Assembly (NCBI GenBank): GCA_937995995.1
Contig: CALKIP010000258.1
Span: 1-7,091, forward strand
Source of the DNA: an uncultured bacterium
GTDB lineage: Bacteria > Gemmatimonadota > Gemmatimonadetes > Longimicrobiales > RSA9
Reading direction: 5' to 3'
DNA length: 7,091 nt
A program made the position numbers and the translations under genes. This document shows, one piece after another, positions 6,269-7,091 of this stretch (positions are counted from its first letter, which is position 1; each line of letters begins with the position of its first letter). The notes under the pieces are model-generated. The model made no database searches. It was not told the DNA's origin and was given only the letters and a program-made list of their open reading frames with translations.

Positions 6269-6913
6269 TCATTGCACGACGATCTTTCCCGTCATCCCCG
6301 CCGACTGATGGGGCTGACAGTGGTAGGGGAACTCGCCTGCGGAGCCGAAGGTGTGCTCGAAGGTCTGCCCCTGCTGGTTCAACGTGGCCGACGACCACGT
6401 CCCGTGACCATCGGGCGTGACGGTGTGCAGGACGTTCTCCACGTTGACCCAGCGCACCGTCTGTCCCGGCGAGATCGTCAGTTCGGATGGCGAGAAGCTG
6501 GTTCCCCGCAGTTCGACCACGACGACGTCGCCGCCGCCGTCGGCCGCCTCGAACTCGAAGTCGACCGTCACTTCGCCCCCCGAAGTCAGCGTCACGGTGC
6601 GGCTGTCGCTCTTCCCCTCGGGGACGGCGTACCCCTGGGGAGGCTCGACGGCGACCGTGTACGATCCGGGCCCCAACCCCATGAACTGGTAGGCGCCACT
6701 CGACGACGTGGTCGCCGTGCGGCTCACGGCTCCGCTCAGCGAGACGGTGCTCCCCGACAGCCCCGCGCCGCCGACCTCCACGACCGTCCCCGAGATGGTT
6801 CCGGTCTCGGTCCCCGGTGGTGTGGGCTCACCGCTGTCGCCACATGCCACGAGATTGAGGGTGGCTGCGAGGACCACGACTACACCGACGCTCCAACGCT
6901 TTGAACCGGCCAT
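6269..6913 (-). CDS. Lipoprotein with carboxypeptidase-regulatory-like domain and plastocyanin-type cupredoxin (214 aa)
   Basis: The start at 6913 has a consensus AGGAGG seven bases upstream and gives a lipoprotein signal: MAGSKR, hydrophobic VGVVVVLAATLN, lipobox LVAC with C24. A Pro/Thr/Gly stretch (26-37) leads to a carboxypeptidase-regulatory-like or SdrD-B-like beta-sandwich at about 38-122 (GTISGTVVEVGGAGLSG, GAYQFMGLGPGSYTV). Residues about 129-214 are a cupredoxin with ligands H163, C199, H202 and M207. The loop CQPHQSAGM has plastocyanin spacing (C-x2-H-x4-M). The frame stays open upstream to 7066, but that extension begins in adapter sequence and reads MLFRS, a sequencing artefact. 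It is the first gene of an operon with the barrel-cupredoxin fusion. The likely role is electron transfer or copper binding on a membrane surface facing the periplasm or outside. The partner redox enzyme is not in this window. Confidence 0.9.
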   Translation of the reverse strand: MAGSKRWSVGVVVVLAATLNLVACGDSGEPTPPGTETGTISGTVVEVGGAGLSGSTVSLSGAVSRTATTSSSGAYQFMGLGPGSYTVAVEPPQGYAVPEGKSDSRTVTLTSGGEVTVDFEFEAADGGGDVVVVELRGTSFSPSELTISPGQTVRWVNVENVLHTVTPDGHGTWSSATLNQQGQTFEHTFGSAGEFPYHCQPHQSAGMTGKIVVQ

Positions 6914-6920
6914 TGTCGTA

Positions 6921-6926
6921 CCTCCT
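6921..6926 (-). promoter_or_regulatory. Consensus ribosome binding site (AGGAGG) that fixes the cupredoxin lipoprotein start
   Basis: AGGAGG on the minus strand sits seven bases before the ATG at 6913. It decides between this start and the longer frame that runs into adapter sequence. Confidence 0.85.
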
Positions 6927-6952
6927 GCCGAGTGGGTGGGACACGCTGCACA

Positions 6953-6973
6953 CACGAACGATCGACGCTCGTG
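6953..6973. repeat. Imperfect inverted repeat CACGAACG-ATCGA-CGCTCGTG
   Basis: Seven of eight positions pair between 6953-6960 and 6966-6973 across a 5-base centre. It lies 40 bases upstream of the cupredoxin lipoprotein start, where an operator or a leader hairpin could act. A dyad of this size can occur by chance in GC-rich DNA. Confidence 0.35.
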
Positions 6974-7051
6974 AATGCCATGAATCAGGCAGCTCCTATC
7001 TCTGCGCTTCACCATCCCTTCGAGATCGTACCGTTGCCGACCCGGAGCACC

Positions 7052-7091
7052 AGATCGGAAGAGCACACGTCTGAACTCCAGTCACACAGCA
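7052..7091 (+). other. Illumina TruSeq-type adapter contamination plus six index bases
   Basis: From 7052 the sequence matches the standard Illumina read-1 3' adapter (AGATCGGAAGAGC, continuing ACACGTCTGAACTCCAG and TCAC) through 7085. ACAGCA at 7086-7091 sits where the i7 index begins. This is not genomic DNA. On the minus strand it creates a false open frame whose N-terminus reads MLFRS. Confidence 0.98.

Larger units (their letters stand above)
6914..7051 (-). other. Upstream region of the cupredoxin operon
   Basis: These 138 bases are the last biological sequence before the adapter. They hold the ribosome site and an imperfect inverted repeat (6953-6973). I see no convincing -35/-10 pair; the promoter may lie here in a non-consensus form or beyond the contig end. 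Confidence 0.5.

Noticed and set aside
5577..6308. A 243-codon plus-strand frame opposite the copper operon
   Set aside because: It is Arg/Pro-rich, without signal peptide or recognisable motif, and antisense to two well-supported genes.
1..7051. RNA genes, CRISPR arrays, insertion sequences and phage genes
   Set aside because: I looked for tRNA-like cloverleaf arms, regularly spaced direct repeats with unique spacers, transposase-like frames and terminal inverted repeats and saw none; the 14-bp repeat at 3445-3486 is too short and has no spacers.
6914..7066. N-terminal extension of the cupredoxin lipoprotein (51 codons starting MLFRS)
   Set aside because: It begins inside adapter sequence and would place the lipoprotein signal in mid-protein; a consensus ribosome site marks the true start at 6913.

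Overview
The window is GC-rich bacterial DNA with densely packed secreted-protein genes and very GC-biased codon use. Every gene that can be supported encodes an exported product: two type II lipoproteins, two outer-membrane-barrel-type proteins and one further secreted protein. Six-bladed propeller lipoproteins with a GGGPGELG-type motif, barrel proteins and regulatory-domain/cupredoxin lipoproteins suggest an environmental Gram-negative of the Gemmatimonadota or a similar phylum. That placement is inference from protein style; no taxonomic marker gene is present.

Layout. (1) Left, minus strand (3336 to 1): a probable two-gene operon. A 718-residue outer-membrane barrel protein with an N-terminal Ig-like domain is followed, after 59 bases, by a secreted protein cut off by the left edge. 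That second protein has three cysteine-bracketed repeats (56-residue period), a Pro/Gly linker and an IPT/TIG-like domain. It is a real gene of at least 373 codons. (2) 3337-3631: a divergent intergenic region with a 14-bp triple repeat and two dyads. (3) 3632-4945, plus strand: a single beta-propeller lipoprotein gene ending in a perfect 14-bp hairpin. (4) 4946-5102: a convergent gap with a second hairpin serving the opposite strand. (5) 6913 to 5103, minus strand: a two-gene copper-protein operon. The first gene encodes a lipoprotein with a carboxypeptidase-regulatory-like domain and a plastocyanin-type cupredoxin; the second encodes a DUF5777-like barrel fused to an amicyanin-type cupredoxin. 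(6) 7052-7091: Illumina adapter sequence, so the biological sequence ends at 7051.

How the genes may work together. The right-hand operon looks like a surface or periplasmic electron-transfer or copper-handling module: one mobile or lipid-anchored blue-copper domain and one tethered to an outer-membrane barrel. The left-hand operon looks like an outer-membrane/secreted pair in which the barrel may display or export the beta-prism-like protein, or act alongside it. The propeller lipoprotein is divergently arranged with the left operon and could share regulation with it. These functional links are inferred from gene order and domain content, not demonstrated.
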